64,000 nucleotides of DNA. Source: Duganella flavida. Lineage in GTDB: Bacteria > Pseudomonadota > Gammaproteobacteria > Burkholderiales > Burkholderiaceae_D. A model generated the notes under the pieces. It was not told the origin of the DNA. It saw nothing but the letters and a program-made list of their open reading frames with translations, and did no database searches. The DNA is taken from assembly GCF_009857445.1 (NCBI RefSeq), contig NZ_WWCN01000008.1, positions 186,001 to 250,000 of the forward strand, given 5' to 3'. This document shows positions 8,563 to 18,729 of this stretch, one piece after another (position 1 is the stretch's first letter; every line of letters starts with the position of its first letter). A program made the translations under genes and the position numbers.

Positions 8563-11467
8563 AGTAGTAGCCCTGCATTTCGTCGCAGCCATGGCGGCGC
8601 AGGTAGTCGACCTGGCTTTCGGTCTCCACGCCTTCGGCAATCACGCGCAGCTTGAGATTGTGCGCCAGCGCGATGATGGAGACCACGATTGCCGCCTCGT
8701 CATCCTCGCTGATGTCGCTGACGAAGGAGCGGTCGATCTTCAGCACGTCAATCGGGAAATGCCGCAAATACGAGAAGCTCGAATAGCCGGTACCGAAATC
8801 GTCGATCGATAGCGCCAGTCCCAGCGCCTTCAGCTTGTGCAGCAATTCCACCGCTTGCGCGACGTCGTGCATGAACAGGCCTTCGGTCAGCTCGATGTCG
8901 AGGCAGGCCGGTGGCAGTCCGGTTTCCTGCAATACTTCGGCAATCGACGACAGCAGCTGCGGTTCGCTGAACTGGCGCGGCGACAGGTTCACGGCGATAC
9001 GCAGCATGCCGTGGCCATTATCCATCCAGCTGCGCGCCTGCGCACAGGCGGTGCGTAACACCCAGGCGCCGATTTCCACGATCAGCCCGGTCTCCTCGGC
9101 CAGCCCGATGAAGCGGTTCGGCGCCACCATGCCCAGCTCCGGATGCTGCCAGCGCAGCAGCGCTTCCATGCCGACGATGCGCCCGCTCTGCAAGTCCACC
9201 TGCGGCTGGTAGTGCAGCACGAATTCCTGCCGCTCCAGTGCATTGCGCAGCGCGCTTTCGATGCGCAGCCGTTCGCGCGCCTCTTCGTTCATGGCCGGCT
9301 CGTAGAACTGGGTGTTGTTGCGGCCCAGTTTTTTGGCGCGGTACATGGCGATGTCGGCATGCTCGATCAGGCGCTGGGCCGAGGTGCCATCGGCGCCATA
9401 CACCGCCACGCCGATGGAGCAGGTGACGAAGAATTCTTTCCCCTCCAGCATGGCCGGCTGGGTCACAGCGCGCATGATACGCTGGGCGATGTCGTGCGTG
9501 GCTTCTTCCGGATATTCGGTCAGGATGGCCACAAACTCGTCGCCCGACAGCCGCGCCACGGTGTCGCTTTCGCGCACGCTGTCCTGCAGGCGCTGGGCCA
9601 CGGTTTTCAGCAGCTGGTCGCCGGCCTTGTGGCCGAGGCTGTCGTTGACGAATTTAAACCGGTCGAGGTCGATCAACATGACCCACAGCGGCTTGCCGCT
9701 GCGGTTGGCAAACGCCACGGCCTGGCTCAGCCGGTCCTGCAGCAGCACGCGGTTGGGCAAGCCGGTCAGCACGTCATGGTGGGCGATGTGCTGGATACGC
9801 TGTTCGGCCAGCTTGCGCTCGGTGATTTCAGTGCCGGTGCCGCGATAGCCTTTGAACTTGCCCTCGCGGTCGAACACCGGCTCGCCGCTGGTGCTGAACC
9901 AGTGGACCGCACCGTCCACGCCGGGCAGCGAGTATTCGAGGTTGGTGAAGGGCAGGTGAGCCTCCATCGTGGCCCGGTGGTCGCGGCCCCAGCGGTTGTC
10001 CCACATTTCCGGGTGCAGTTCCCAGCGCGTCTTGCCGATGAACAGTTTGGGATCTTGCTTGCCCTTGTCGAAGAAGCCGCCGGTGATGTTGGTGAAGCGG
10101 AATTCCTCGTCCTGCTCCCAGTACCAATCCGACGACAGCGCCAGCAGGCGGCGGAAACGGTGCTCGCTTTCCTGCAGGGCTTCCTCGGTGCGCTTGCGGG
10201 CGGCCACGTCTTCGGCCAGTTTGTCGTTGCTGGCCTTGAGCGCCTCGGTGCGCTCGTCCACCAGCCGCTGCACCCGCTTGGAGCGGCGTGCCAGCGAGTT
10301 GACGAAGGCCGCCGTCAGCAGCGAGAACAGGGCGCCACCGACCAATGTCGACAGCGAGCCCAGATGATGCGGCAGGAAGGGGCGCGGCAGCGGCGTGACC
10401 CGCACATGCCAGGATTTGCCAGCCGCGCTGAAGGTGCGCACGAACGGCTCGCGGTAGTCGAACGCCAGCCAGCGCTGAAAGGAGCGCGGCGCCGGCGGTT
10501 CATCGGCCGGCGCGCCGCGCGTGTAGACCAGGTTGGCTGGCCGGGTGTCGTCGCCGATGTAGACCTGCAGCATCAGCTCGCGGTCGTCCAGCAGATCGGC
10601 CGCCAGCAGGATTTTCTGCACCAGGTCGGCCGAGCGGATCACGGCGCTGGTGTTGCCCAGCCACGCCGCGCGCCGCTGCGCCGCTGTGCCCAGCTCGGCG
10701 CCGGCGCGGTACACCGGGATCATCATCACAAAGCCTTTTTGCAGCGCCCGTTCCTGCTCCAGCTTCATCAGTGTGGTGGTGCGCGGCTGGCCGCTGTCGA
10801 CCGCTTCGGCAATCACACGCGCCATCGATGGCAGCGAGGCGACGTCGAGGCCGAAGGCGGCTTCGTTGCCTTCCAGTGGTTCCAGATAGTCGACGATGAT
10901 GTGCTGTGGGCGCGGGCTGAGCGGCTGCCGGTTGGCATCGTGCAGCACGAAGTCGGGATGCTGCTTGCGCACCTCGGCCTCGTAGCGGCGCGCGCTGGCG
11001 GTGTCCATCACCCGGTGGAAATTGAAAGCTTGTACAAATGGGTAACGTTCCAGCAGCGGCTGGGTGAAGGCGGCAAATTGTTCGCGGTCGACTACGCCCA
11101 TGGTGCGGAACAGGCTGTTGAGGATGGTGACCAGTTCCAGTGTATCGTCCATGCCGCGGCGGATGGCGGCGGCGCGCATGTGGCCGCGCTGCTGGAAGCT
11201 CAATTCCATCTTGCTGTATTCCAGCGCGCTGACCGCCACGAACAGCAGGCCGGTGACGGCGAGGCCGGTCATCAGCGTCAGGATCGCCGCCAGCGAAATC
11301 CGGGATGACTTGCGTGATGACGGCATGACGCGCTTTCCGGAGGGCAGGGTAGCAGGGCGCGGACGGGGCTGGGGGCCGCAGGATTGATAGCTAGTGTGTC
11401 ACAAAACATGCCGTGGTGACAGACTCATTTGTTAAAACACCACGCTCGGATTGGTCTCAGCTTGGCC

Positions 11468-12265
11468 TCAGGCCCAGCGCATTTTGAGTACGATCCAGTG
11501 CGCCAGCAGGCGGTTCAGCAGGGGCAGAGCGAGGCCGCCGGTGCGCGCCACTTTCTGCTGCATGGCCAGCGCCGGCGAAGCGCCGCCACCCTTGACCGCA
11601 AACAGGATGCGGTTGTTGCCGGCTATGCCGTGGAACCAGCAGATGCGGCCGGCGAACACTTGCCGCAGGCGGCGCAGCATGACGCTGTAATTCGGGTCGT
11701 AGCTGAAGATATTGGTCACCATCACGCCGCCCGGGCGCAAGGCGCGGCGGCAGTCGTTGTAGAAGGCGACGCTGCCCAGCGCCGGCGGCAAGCCCTCGGC
11801 GTCGAAGCCGTCCACCAGCAGCACGTCGGCACTGTTGTCCAGCTCGGCCATGTACTCGACCGCATCGGCCTGGATCACACGGAAGCGGGCGTTGTCGCGC
11901 GGGATGGCGAACTGCTCGCGCAAGGCGATCACGTCCGGGTTCAGTTCCAGCACCGTGATGCGGCACTGCGGCAAATAGCGGTAGCAGAACTTGGCCAGCG
12001 AGCCGCCGCCCAGCCCCACCATCAAGATATGCTCGGGCTGTGGATGAAACAGCACAAAGCACATCATGGCGCGCACGTAGCTGAGCACCAGGTCATCGGG
12101 CCGCGACAAGCGCATCTCGCTCTGCACCATGCCGGGCTGGAACTCCAAGCGGCGCTTGTCGCCGTGCGTGTGGACTTGGGGGCGCAGCATGGGCTTGGTG
12201 GGGGGCGTCAAGTTTTGTTGGATTGTGGATTTACGTAGGGAATCATAGTAGCATGGCGTTAGCAC
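11468..12265 (-). CDS. Spermidine-synthase-like methyltransferase-fold protein
   Basis: A 265-residue protein (240 if the internal ATG at 12190 is used) with the Rossmann-type fold of polyamine synthases: ILMVGLGGGSLAKF nucleotide-binding loop, ITVLELNPDVI acidic strand end, and LLVDGFDAEGLPP. It resembles stand-alone SpeE-like proteins common in Betaproteobacteria rather than true spermidine synthase, and no speD is nearby. The GTG start at 12265 has GGAGG about 9-13 bases upstream; the ATG at 12190 has no visible ribosome-binding site but starts nearer the conserved region. Aminopropyltransferase activity is not established. Confidence 0.75.
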   Translation of the reverse strand: MLTPCYYDSLRKSTIQQNLTPPTKPMLRPQVHTHGDKRRLEFQPGMVQSEMRLSRPDDLVLSYVRAMMCFVLFHPQPEHILMVGLGGGSLAKFCYRYLPQCRITVLELNPDVIALREQFAIPRDNARFRVIQADAVEYMAELDNSADVLLVDGFDAEGLPPALGSVAFYNDCRRALRPGGVMVTNIFSYDPNYSVMLRRLRQVFAGRICWFHGIAGNNRILFAVKGGGASPALAMQQKVARTGGLALPLLNRLLAHWIVLKMRWA

Positions 12266-12304
12266 AGGCCAGCCCCTCCGGCGGCCACCTTGGAGAGAGA
12301 TACG

Positions 12305-12580
12305 ATGTTTTTAGACCACCCTACGCTTACCGCCACCAATAGCTTCACCGAGCCGGACCGCCTGGAGCGCCTGAGCCGCGTCTACGGCTACGTGGCGGCA
12401 CTGGCCGATCTGGCCGGCAAGCAGAGCTTCATCGAGAAGGTCAGCCAGCTGCACGACCACAAGGGCACGCTGATCGTGTTCTGGCACGACAGCCCGACCG
12501 AGGATGAAAAGATCTTCTTCACCCAAGCCTGGGCCAGCAAGATGGGCGACGGCAGTAGCAATGTGGAACACGAGGTCTGA
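12305..12580 (+). CDS. Hypothetical protein, 91 aa
   Basis: A small acidic soluble protein that I do not recognise. The ATG at 12305 has GGAGAGA about 6 bases upstream and is preferred over a TTG five codons earlier. It contains a helical LSRVYGYVAALADLAG stretch and a GTLIVFWHDSPTEDEK strand-like segment, and has no signal peptide or metal motif. It ends 28 bases before the GGDEF gene on the same strand and may share its transcript. Confidence 0.6.
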   Translation: MFLDHPTLTATNSFTEPDRLERLSRVYGYVAALADLAGKQSFIEKVSQLHDHKGTLIVFWHDSPTEDEKIFFTQAWASKMGDGSSNVEHEV

Positions 12581-12608
12581 GGTCTCGGACTGAGATCGGG
12601 CCACGGTC

Positions 12609-13772
12609 ATGGATATAAAAACCTTGTTGTTGGCGCTGGCGCTGGGCAATCTCAGCCTGTACGCGGCGCTATTCTTTTTTGAGGCAGGCGCACGGCGCAG
12701 CGGCAACGCCGCACGCGTGCACGCCACCTGGACCTGGGCCAAGCAGTGCCAGGCCGTGGCTTGGGGCCTGTTGTATTTCCGCGGCGTCCTGCCCGATTTC
12801 CTGACCATTCCCTTTGCTAACGCGGTGCTGTTTGCCGGCTTTGCGCTCGACGCTTCGGCGCTATGGGAGCAGGCCGGACGGCGCGTGTGGCGGCAATACC
12901 TGTTGCCGGCGCTGGGCGCCTCCATTGGTTTGTATGCGGGTGCGTGGCTGCTGCAAGCCCCGGCCGGTGTGCGCATCGCCATCGGTTCGGTGGCAGCGGG
13001 CTTCTTCTTTGTGGCCGGCGCCGCTGCGCTGGGACGCGGCTGGCGCACCGGTACCCCGCTGCGGCGCTACCTGGTGACGGCCATGCTGGTGCTGAGCGCC
13101 GCCGTGGTGCTGCGCGGGCTGTGGTCGCTGTTGCCGGAAGGCGTCAACGGCATCAGCACGCTGATGGTACAGGGCGTGGGCGTGGTTGCCGTGTATTTGA
13201 TGATGCTGAGCAACGCTTTCGGCTATTTGCTGCTGGTGCGCGAGCAGTCGCAGGGCGAGCTGGCGCGGCTGGAAGTGGTCGATCCCTTGACCGATGTGCC
13301 CAACCGGCGCGGTTTTTACCAGGCGCTGACGCCATGGATCGCACTGGCGCGCCGTCCCGGCATGCCGACCTCGCTGATTGTGCTCAACCTCGACCAGTTC
13401 AAGCGCGTCAACGACAGTTATGGCCATCCGGCCGGCGACATGGTGCTGAAGGCCATGGTCGATGTCTGCAAAAAGCAACTGCGCGACTCGGATCAGATGG
13501 GCCGCCTGGGCGGCGCCGAATTCGCCGTGCTGCTGCCGCGTACCTCGATTGAGGATGCGACCATGGTGGCGGAGCGTATCCGCAACGCTGTCGCCGCGCT
13601 GCCGGTGAAGGCCGAGAAGGCTGTGATCAATATGACGGCCAGCCTGGGTGTGACCGTGATCCGCGCCGAAGACACCACCGTTAGCCTGTTCAAACGTGCC
13701 GACGAGGCGCTGCAAGCCGCAAAACAGGCAGGCCATAACCGCGTAATGGAGGCCGAAGTCATCAAGCTGTAA
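12609..13772 (+). CDS. Membrane GGDEF protein with degenerate GGAEF signature
   Basis: A 387-residue protein with six or seven hydrophobic segments (about 1-205) followed by a C-terminal GGDEF domain (about 215-380). LTDVPNRRGFY and the substrate strand LNLDQFKRVNDSYGHPAGD are normal. The active-site signature is GGAEF (residues 301-305), with Ala in place of the metal-coordinating Asp/Glu. In characterised diguanylate cyclases this position is needed for catalysis, so the protein may be an inactive sensor or GTP/c-di-GMP binder. The integral membrane half is not a named sensor domain that I recognise. Confidence 0.88.
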   Translation: MDIKTLLLALALGNLSLYAALFFFEAGARRSGNAARVHATWTWAKQCQAVAWGLLYFRGVLPDFLTIPFANAVLFAGFALDASALWEQAGRRVWRQYLLPALGASIGLYAGAWLLQAPAGVRIAIGSVAAGFFFVAGAAALGRGWRTGTPLRRYLVTAMLVLSAAVVLRGLWSLLPEGVNGISTLMVQGVGVVAVYLMMLSNAFGYLLLVREQSQGELARLEVVDPLTDVPNRRGFYQALTPWIALARRPGMPTSLIVLNLDQFKRVNDSYGHPAGDMVLKAMVDVCKKQLRDSDQMGRLGGAEFAVLLPRTSIEDATMVAERIRNAVAALPVKAEKAVINMTASLGVTVIRAEDTTVSLFKRADEALQAAKQAGHNRVMEAEVIKL

Positions 13773-13791
13773 CAAATCGGGCTTATCGTCT

Positions 13792-13797
13792 TATAAT
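13792..13797 (+). promoter_or_regulatory. Consensus -10 box upstream of ppx
   Basis: A perfect TATAAT 30 bp before the ppx ATG, in a short AT-rich gap after the GGDEF gene. The -35 region 17-18 bp upstream (around 13768) is weak (TGTAAC). No Shine-Dalgarno sequence is visible before the ATG at 13827. Confidence 0.4.
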
Positions 13798-13826
13798 GAT
13801 ATAAATCGTTTAGTCAGATTCCTAAT

Positions 13827-15281
13827 ATGTATGCAGCTGTAGACCTAGGTTCCAATAGTTTTCGCCTCCACATCGGCAAGCATGATGGCGAGGTAATACG
13901 CGTTCTGAAAAGCGTGCGTGAGCCGATCCGCCTGGCCGCTGGACTGGACAAGGACGGCAACCTGACGCCGGCCGCCATGCAATCGGCCCTCAACTGCCTG
14001 AAAAACTTCCGCGCTGTGCTGGCCGGCTACAAGCTGGATGCGGTGCGCGTGGTCGCCACTTCCGCCATGCGCGTGGCGCGCAATTCCAACGCTTTCTTGC
14101 CGGAGGCCGAACTGGCTATCGGCCACCCGATCGAGATCATCTCCGGCGAGGAGGAGGGCCGCTTGATCTACATGGGCGTGGCGCACTCGGTCAACCTGCC
14201 CGGCGAACGGCGGCTGGTGATCGACATCGGCGGTGGCTCCACGGAGCTGATCCTCGGCCGTGGGCAGGAAATCGACAAGGTTGAATCGTTCAGCGTCGGC
14301 ACGGTGAAGCAAAGCCTGTCGTTCTTCATCGGCGGGCGTGTAGATGGGCCGTCGTTCGAAGCGGCCATCCTGTCGGCGCGCAGCCATTTTGAAGACGCCG
14401 CGCCGCCGTACCTGCCGCAATTCTGGAAGCAGTGCTACGGTTCTTCCGGCACCGCGCGCACCATCGCCGATATCATCGTCAAGAACGGCTTGGGCAAGGA
14501 AGTCAATTTGCAGACGCTGGAAGCGCTCAAGCAGCGCTTCATCGAATACGGCCATGTAAGCAAGATCGACATGCCAGGCCTGAAACCGGACCGCGCCTCC
14601 ACCATCATCGGCGGGTTGGCGATTTTGTTAGGCCTGGTGCGCGAGCTGGGTATCCCGCAGGTAGTGCCGATCGAAGCAGGCCTGCGCATGGGCGTGATGT
14701 GGGACTTGCACCTGCGTTCCACCAAGCGCGATCGCCGCGAACAATCGGTGCAGGCTTGCGTACAGCGCTTCCATGTCGATGAGCGCCGTGCCAACCGCGT
14801 GGCCGACGATGCGCTGGCGTTGTACGCCCAGACCAAGCCGTCGACCGATCTATACGGCCGCCACCTGTACTGGAGCGCGCTGCTGCACGAAATGGGCATG
14901 GTGGTGTCGCACACCGGCTACCACAAGCACGCCGCCTACATCATCGAGAACGCTGACCTGCCGGGCTTCACTTCGCGCGAGCAGCGTGTGATGAGCTGCA
15001 TGATCGTGGCGCACAAGGGCAATCTGCGCAAGGTGGTGGAGCTGCTGGCCGAACCGGACTTCGCCAAGGCCATCGTGGCCCTGCGGCTGGCGGTGCTGTT
15101 CATGCACTCGCGGATCGATATCGACTTCACCCAGATCAAGCTGCGTTTCAAGAGCCGCATCGAGCTGGAAATCCGGCGCGAATGGGTGGCCGAGCACCCC
15201 ACATTATCCTACTGGCTGGAGAAGGAGCAGGAGCAGTGGGACGAAGTCGGTGTAGACTTCACTATCCGCACCAGCGGCTAA
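13827..15281 (+). CDS. ppx: Exopolyphosphatase / guanosine-pentaphosphatase (Ppx/GppA family)
   Basis: A 484-residue enzyme of the ASKHA phosphatase group, cleaving terminal phosphates from polyphosphate and/or pppGpp. The N-terminal half shows AAVDLGSNSFRLHI, the E-x-I-S-G-E-E-E-G-R motif (residues about 109-118), and the phosphate-binding DIGGGSTEL loop. The C-terminal half is the HD-like helical domain seen in longer Ppx proteins. Polyphosphatase and GppA activities are not separable by eye. It is transcribed alone or with the downstream binding-protein gene 12 bases away. Confidence 0.92.
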   Translation: MYAAVDLGSNSFRLHIGKHDGEVIRVLKSVREPIRLAAGLDKDGNLTPAAMQSALNCLKNFRAVLAGYKLDAVRVVATSAMRVARNSNAFLPEAELAIGHPIEIISGEEEGRLIYMGVAHSVNLPGERRLVIDIGGGSTELILGRGQEIDKVESFSVGTVKQSLSFFIGGRVDGPSFEAAILSARSHFEDAAPPYLPQFWKQCYGSSGTARTIADIIVKNGLGKEVNLQTLEALKQRFIEYGHVSKIDMPGLKPDRASTIIGGLAILLGLVRELGIPQVVPIEAGLRMGVMWDLHLRSTKRDRREQSVQACVQRFHVDERRANRVADDALALYAQTKPSTDLYGRHLYWSALLHEMGMVVSHTGYHKHAAYIIENADLPGFTSREQRVMSCMIVAHKGNLRKVVELLAEPDFAKAIVALRLAVLFMHSRIDIDFTQIKLRFKSRIELEIRREWVAEHPTLSYWLEKEQEQWDEVGVDFTIRTSG

Positions 15282-15293
15282 CCGGGAGCCCAT

Positions 15294-16067
15294 ATGTTCG
15301 ACAGGATGACGCACTTTTGCACTTGCATAATGCTAGTCTTGTCGCTACCGGCGGCCGCAGTGGCCAAAGAAACCGTGACCCTGTGTTTTGAAGCGCAGGA
15401 CGTGCTGCCGTGGCGCACCGAGAAGGGCGGCGGCCTCAATTTCGAATTACTCAAACTGGTCGAACAGCGCATCGATGTGCAGTTTGATTTCCAGAGCATC
15501 CCGTGGAAGCGCTGCCTGGCGCAGCTGAAGGCCAATGCGGTGGATGGTGCGTTCGCCGTCAGCTACAAGCCTGACCGGCGCGAGCTTGGGGAATATCCGG
15601 GCGGCGAAAATATCGACACCGGCAAGCGTATGCACATTGATACGTATGTGCTCTTGCGCCGCAAGGGCAGCAAGGTGGATTGGGATGGCAAGCATTTCAG
15701 CAATCTCGATGGCGCAATCGGCTTCCAGCTTGGCTATTCGGTGGGCGACGTGCTGCGCGCGCAGAACCTGGAAGTGGATGAGGGCAGCCAGCGTGCCGAC
15801 GAACTGGCGCGCAAACTGATCGCCGGACGGCTGGCGGCAGCGGCGTTGGGCGGCAGCGACGCCGCCGGTTTGATGCGTGGCCCGCTGGCGCCGCAGCTGG
15901 AGCAACTGCCGATACCCATCATCGAAAAGCCGTACTTCCTGATTTTGTCGCACGCGCTGGTGGCGTCCAAGCCGCAGCTGGCGGCGCAAATCTGGAGCGC
16001 TGTGGAGCAGGTGCGCAATAGCCCGGCCTACAAAAAGCTGGCGCAGGCCGAGGGAGTCCGCCATTAA
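15294..16067 (+). CDS. Periplasmic solute-binding-like protein (SBP_bac_3 type)
   Basis: A 257-residue protein with a signal peptide (hydrophobic stretch about 8-22, cleavage near AVAKE). It is followed by a two-lobed binding-protein fold: PWRTEKGGGLNFELLKLVE, the FDFQSIPWKRCLAQLKANAVDGAF substrate-cleft region, then a second lobe from IGFQLGYSVGD. There are no transporter genes beside it. It is followed 13 bases later by a hybrid kinase and a receiver protein, so it may serve as the sensory subunit of that kinase. That role is inferred from operon structure. Confidence 0.8.
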   Translation: MFDRMTHFCTCIMLVLSLPAAAVAKETVTLCFEAQDVLPWRTEKGGGLNFELLKLVEQRIDVQFDFQSIPWKRCLAQLKANAVDGAFAVSYKPDRRELGEYPGGENIDTGKRMHIDTYVLLRRKGSKVDWDGKHFSNLDGAIGFQLGYSVGDVLRAQNLEVDEGSQRADELARKLIAGRLAAAALGGSDAAGLMRGPLAPQLEQLPIPIIEKPYFLILSHALVASKPQLAAQIWSAVEQVRNSPAYKKLAQAEGVRH

Positions 16068-16080
16068 CACGCGGGACAAG

Positions 16081-18729
16081 ATGGCGTCCGGCGGCGGTCC
16101 GTTCGCGTCGCTGCGGCTGGCGTGGCGGCGCAATATCCTGCTGCGGCTGGGCTTTGGGATTTTTCTCGCGGTGGCGATTTCCACCGCCATTTACACGACC
16201 TATGTGATGCGCACCTTGCGCAGCGAGGCCGAACAAAACCTGCGCGAACGCGCCGAACGGCTGGCGGCGGTGCTGTCGCAGGCGCTGGCGCGGCCACTGT
16301 TCGACATCAATAGTGCGGCGGTGTCCAGCGTGGTCGATGCCTCCGGTGCGACGCCGGAAGTGCTGGTGCTGCGCGTGCTTGGACCGAACGGCGCGGAGCT
16401 GGCCAGCTATGTATCGCCGATGAAGGAGCCGGTATCATCGATCCACGTGCGGCGCGAGATCCAGTTTAGCGATGCGCGCCGCAGCTATCCGGTCGGTTCG
16501 ATCGACCTGGCGTATTCGCGCCAGCAGATGGATGCGGACTTGCAGCGCCAGATCGTCAACACGGTGGCGGCTAACCTGTTGCTGGCGCTGGGCATCGTGC
16601 TCTCCATCTTTATCGTCGGACGGCGCGCGGCGCGGCCGTTTGCTGACATTCGCATCGGGCTGGAAAAGCTGACGCGCGGCGAGACCGATATCAAGCTGTC
16701 CGGCTTGGGCCGCGCCGACCAGGTAGGCCGCCTGTCGGATGCGGTGCTGCGCTTCCGTGACACCATGACGCGATTGCGCGACGCCGAGCGCGAACTGCGC
16801 GACCTGAATGCACAACTGGAGCACCGCATTAGCGACCGTACGGCGGAACTGAGCCGCAGCATGCAGCAGGCGCGCGACAGCCAGGCCAAGCTGCAAACCA
16901 TCGTCGATACGGCGCTGGATGCGGTGGTGCGTATGGACCTGGAGGGGCGCATCGTCGGCTGGAACAAGCAGGCGGAGATGATTTTCGGCTGGCCACGCGA
17001 GGAGGCACTGGGGCTTGAGCTGGACAAGACCATCATCCCGCCGCGCTTCCGCTATGACCACAAGCGCGGCATGCAGCGCTATCTCAGTGGCGGTAGCAGC
17101 AGTGGCGTACTGGCCACGCGCATCGAGGTGTATGCCCTGCGCCGCAACGGCGAGGAATTCCCGATTGAACTGGCGATTACGCAGGTGAAGGCAGAGGAAC
17201 GCGAAGGCTTCGAGTTCTGCGCCTTCATCCGCGACATCAGCGAGCGCCGCGAGCGCGAGCAAAAACTGGTGAACGCGAATGCAATGGCGGAAGCGGCCAA
17301 CATCGCCAAGTCGGAATTTTTGGCGAATATGAGCCACGAGATCCGTACACCAATGAGCGCCGTAATCGGCATGGCCTACCTGGCACTGCGCACCGAGATG
17401 ACGGCGCGCCAACACGATTACATTAGCAAAATTCATCGCGCCGCCTTGACGCTGCTGGGCATCATTAACGACATTCTCGATTTTTCCAAGATCGAGGCAG
17501 GGCGACTGGAAGTAGAGGCGATTCCGTTTTCGCTGGAGGATGTGCTGGTGAGCGTGAACAGCGTGACGGCGCAGCGCGCAGCCGACAAGCGGTTGACCTT
17601 CGTGATCGGTATGGCGCCGGAGGTGCCGCGCTATCTGGTGGGCGATCCGCTGCGGCTGGGGCAAGTGCTGATTAACCTGGTGAATAACGCGGTCAAGTTC
17701 ACACTGGAGGGCAAACTGGAATTGCGCTGCGAGCTACTCGACCAGAGCGACGGCAAGACGGTGGTGCGCTTCACCGTCAGCGATACCGGCATCGGCATGA
17801 CGGCGCAGCAGAAATCGCGCTTGTTCCGCGCCTTCAGTCAAGCCAATGGCTCGACCACGCGCCAGTACGGCGGCACTGGTCTGGGCCTGTCAATTTCGCA
17901 GCAGCTGGTGCGGCTGATGGGCGGGAATATCGAGGTGCAGAGCGAGGTCGATCGCGGTTCGACGTTCCATTTCGACCTGCCGTTTGATTTGTCCGATGCT
18001 GCGGCGCTGGCGGTGCAATCGGCGCTGCACAACGGTCCGGTGGGTGACTTGCGGCTGGACGCGTCACCGCGCCGTACTGCGCGCGTGCTGCTGGCCGAAG
18101 ACAGCGCCGACAATCAGGACGTCACGCGCGCGCTGTTGGAGCTGCAAGGGCTGGATGTGGAAGTGGTGGACAACGGCCGTCAAGCGGTAGCGAGGTTGAT
18201 GGAGGCCGGTCCGCGCGCCTATGACCTGGTGCTGATGGATCTCGGCATGCCAGTGATGGACGGCCACGAGGCAACGCGCCTGCTGCGAGTGGACAGCCGT
18301 TTCAGCGAGTTGCCGATTATCGCCGTGACGTCGAACGCATTGGCTGGGATGCAGGCGCGCTGCATTGAAGAGGGTATGCAGGACTACATCACTAAACCGA
18401 TCGATCCGCAACGTTTGTATAGCGTGTTATCGCGCTGGCTGGGTATGTCGATGAAGGTGATTCCGCCGGTGCCGCCGTTGCAGGAGCCGGGCGAAGGTGC
18501 AGCCTATGCCAGCACGGGCAATGCGCGGCAGGCGATGCTGGACCTGGCGGCGCTACTGGCGGAATTCAGTGGTGAGAGCGTGGATTATTTCGCGCGCGTG
18601 CAGGCCTGTCTGGCGACTGCGCTGACGCCGTCGGAGATGGCGCGCTTGAATCACCATATGGAGCAATACGAATTTGAAGCGGCCAGCAAGCTGCTGGGCG
18701 AAGCAATCAAAAAACAGGAGACAACATGA
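16081..18729 (+). CDS. Membrane hybrid sensor histidine kinase (HAMP-PAS-HisKA-HATPase-REC)
   Basis: An 882-residue protein with a TM helix near 22-45, a periplasmic segment of about 110 residues, a TM helix near 160-182, HAMP (about 183-235), a coiled coil, PAS (about 275-390), HisKA with the acceptor His in NMSHEIRTPMSAV, HATPase_c with GTGLGLSIS, and a receiver domain (VLLAEDSADN, LVLMDLGMPVMDG). The C-terminal 90 residues are helical but show no HPt motif. The stop overlaps the next gene's start as ATGA, implying translational coupling to a single-domain receiver. The periplasmic region is small enough to dock the preceding binding protein. Confidence 0.93.
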   Translation: MASGGGPFASLRLAWRRNILLRLGFGIFLAVAISTAIYTTYVMRTLRSEAEQNLRERAERLAAVLSQALARPLFDINSAAVSSVVDASGATPEVLVLRVLGPNGAELASYVSPMKEPVSSIHVRREIQFSDARRSYPVGSIDLAYSRQQMDADLQRQIVNTVAANLLLALGIVLSIFIVGRRAARPFADIRIGLEKLTRGETDIKLSGLGRADQVGRLSDAVLRFRDTMTRLRDAERELRDLNAQLEHRISDRTAELSRSMQQARDSQAKLQTIVDTALDAVVRMDLEGRIVGWNKQAEMIFGWPREEALGLELDKTIIPPRFRYDHKRGMQRYLSGGSSSGVLATRIEVYALRRNGEEFPIELAITQVKAEEREGFEFCAFIRDISERREREQKLVNANAMAEAANIAKSEFLANMSHEIRTPMSAVIGMAYLALRTEMTARQHDYISKIHRAALTLLGIINDILDFSKIEAGRLEVEAIPFSLEDVLVSVNSVTAQRAADKRLTFVIGMAPEVPRYLVGDPLRLGQVLINLVNNAVKFTLEGKLELRCELLDQSDGKTVVRFTVSDTGIGMTAQQKSRLFRAFSQANGSTTRQYGGTGLGLSISQQLVRLMGGNIEVQSEVDRGSTFHFDLPFDLSDAAALAVQSALHNGPVGDLRLDASPRRTARVLLAEDSADNQDVTRALLELQGLDVEVVDNGRQAVARLMEAGPRAYDLVLMDLGMPVMDGHEATRLLRVDSRFSELPIIAVTSNALAGMQARCIEEGMQDYITKPIDPQRLYSVLSRWLGMSMKVIPPVPPLQEPGEGAAYASTGNARQAMLDLAALLAEFSGESVDYFARVQACLATALTPSEMARLNHHMEQYEFEAASKLLGEAIKKQETT

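Noticed and set aside
9143-11308. 721-codon plus-strand frame opposite the CHASE-GGDEF-EAL gene
   Set aside because: Antisense shadow of a long GC-rich gene; no domain, no ribosome-binding site, composition unlike real proteins here.
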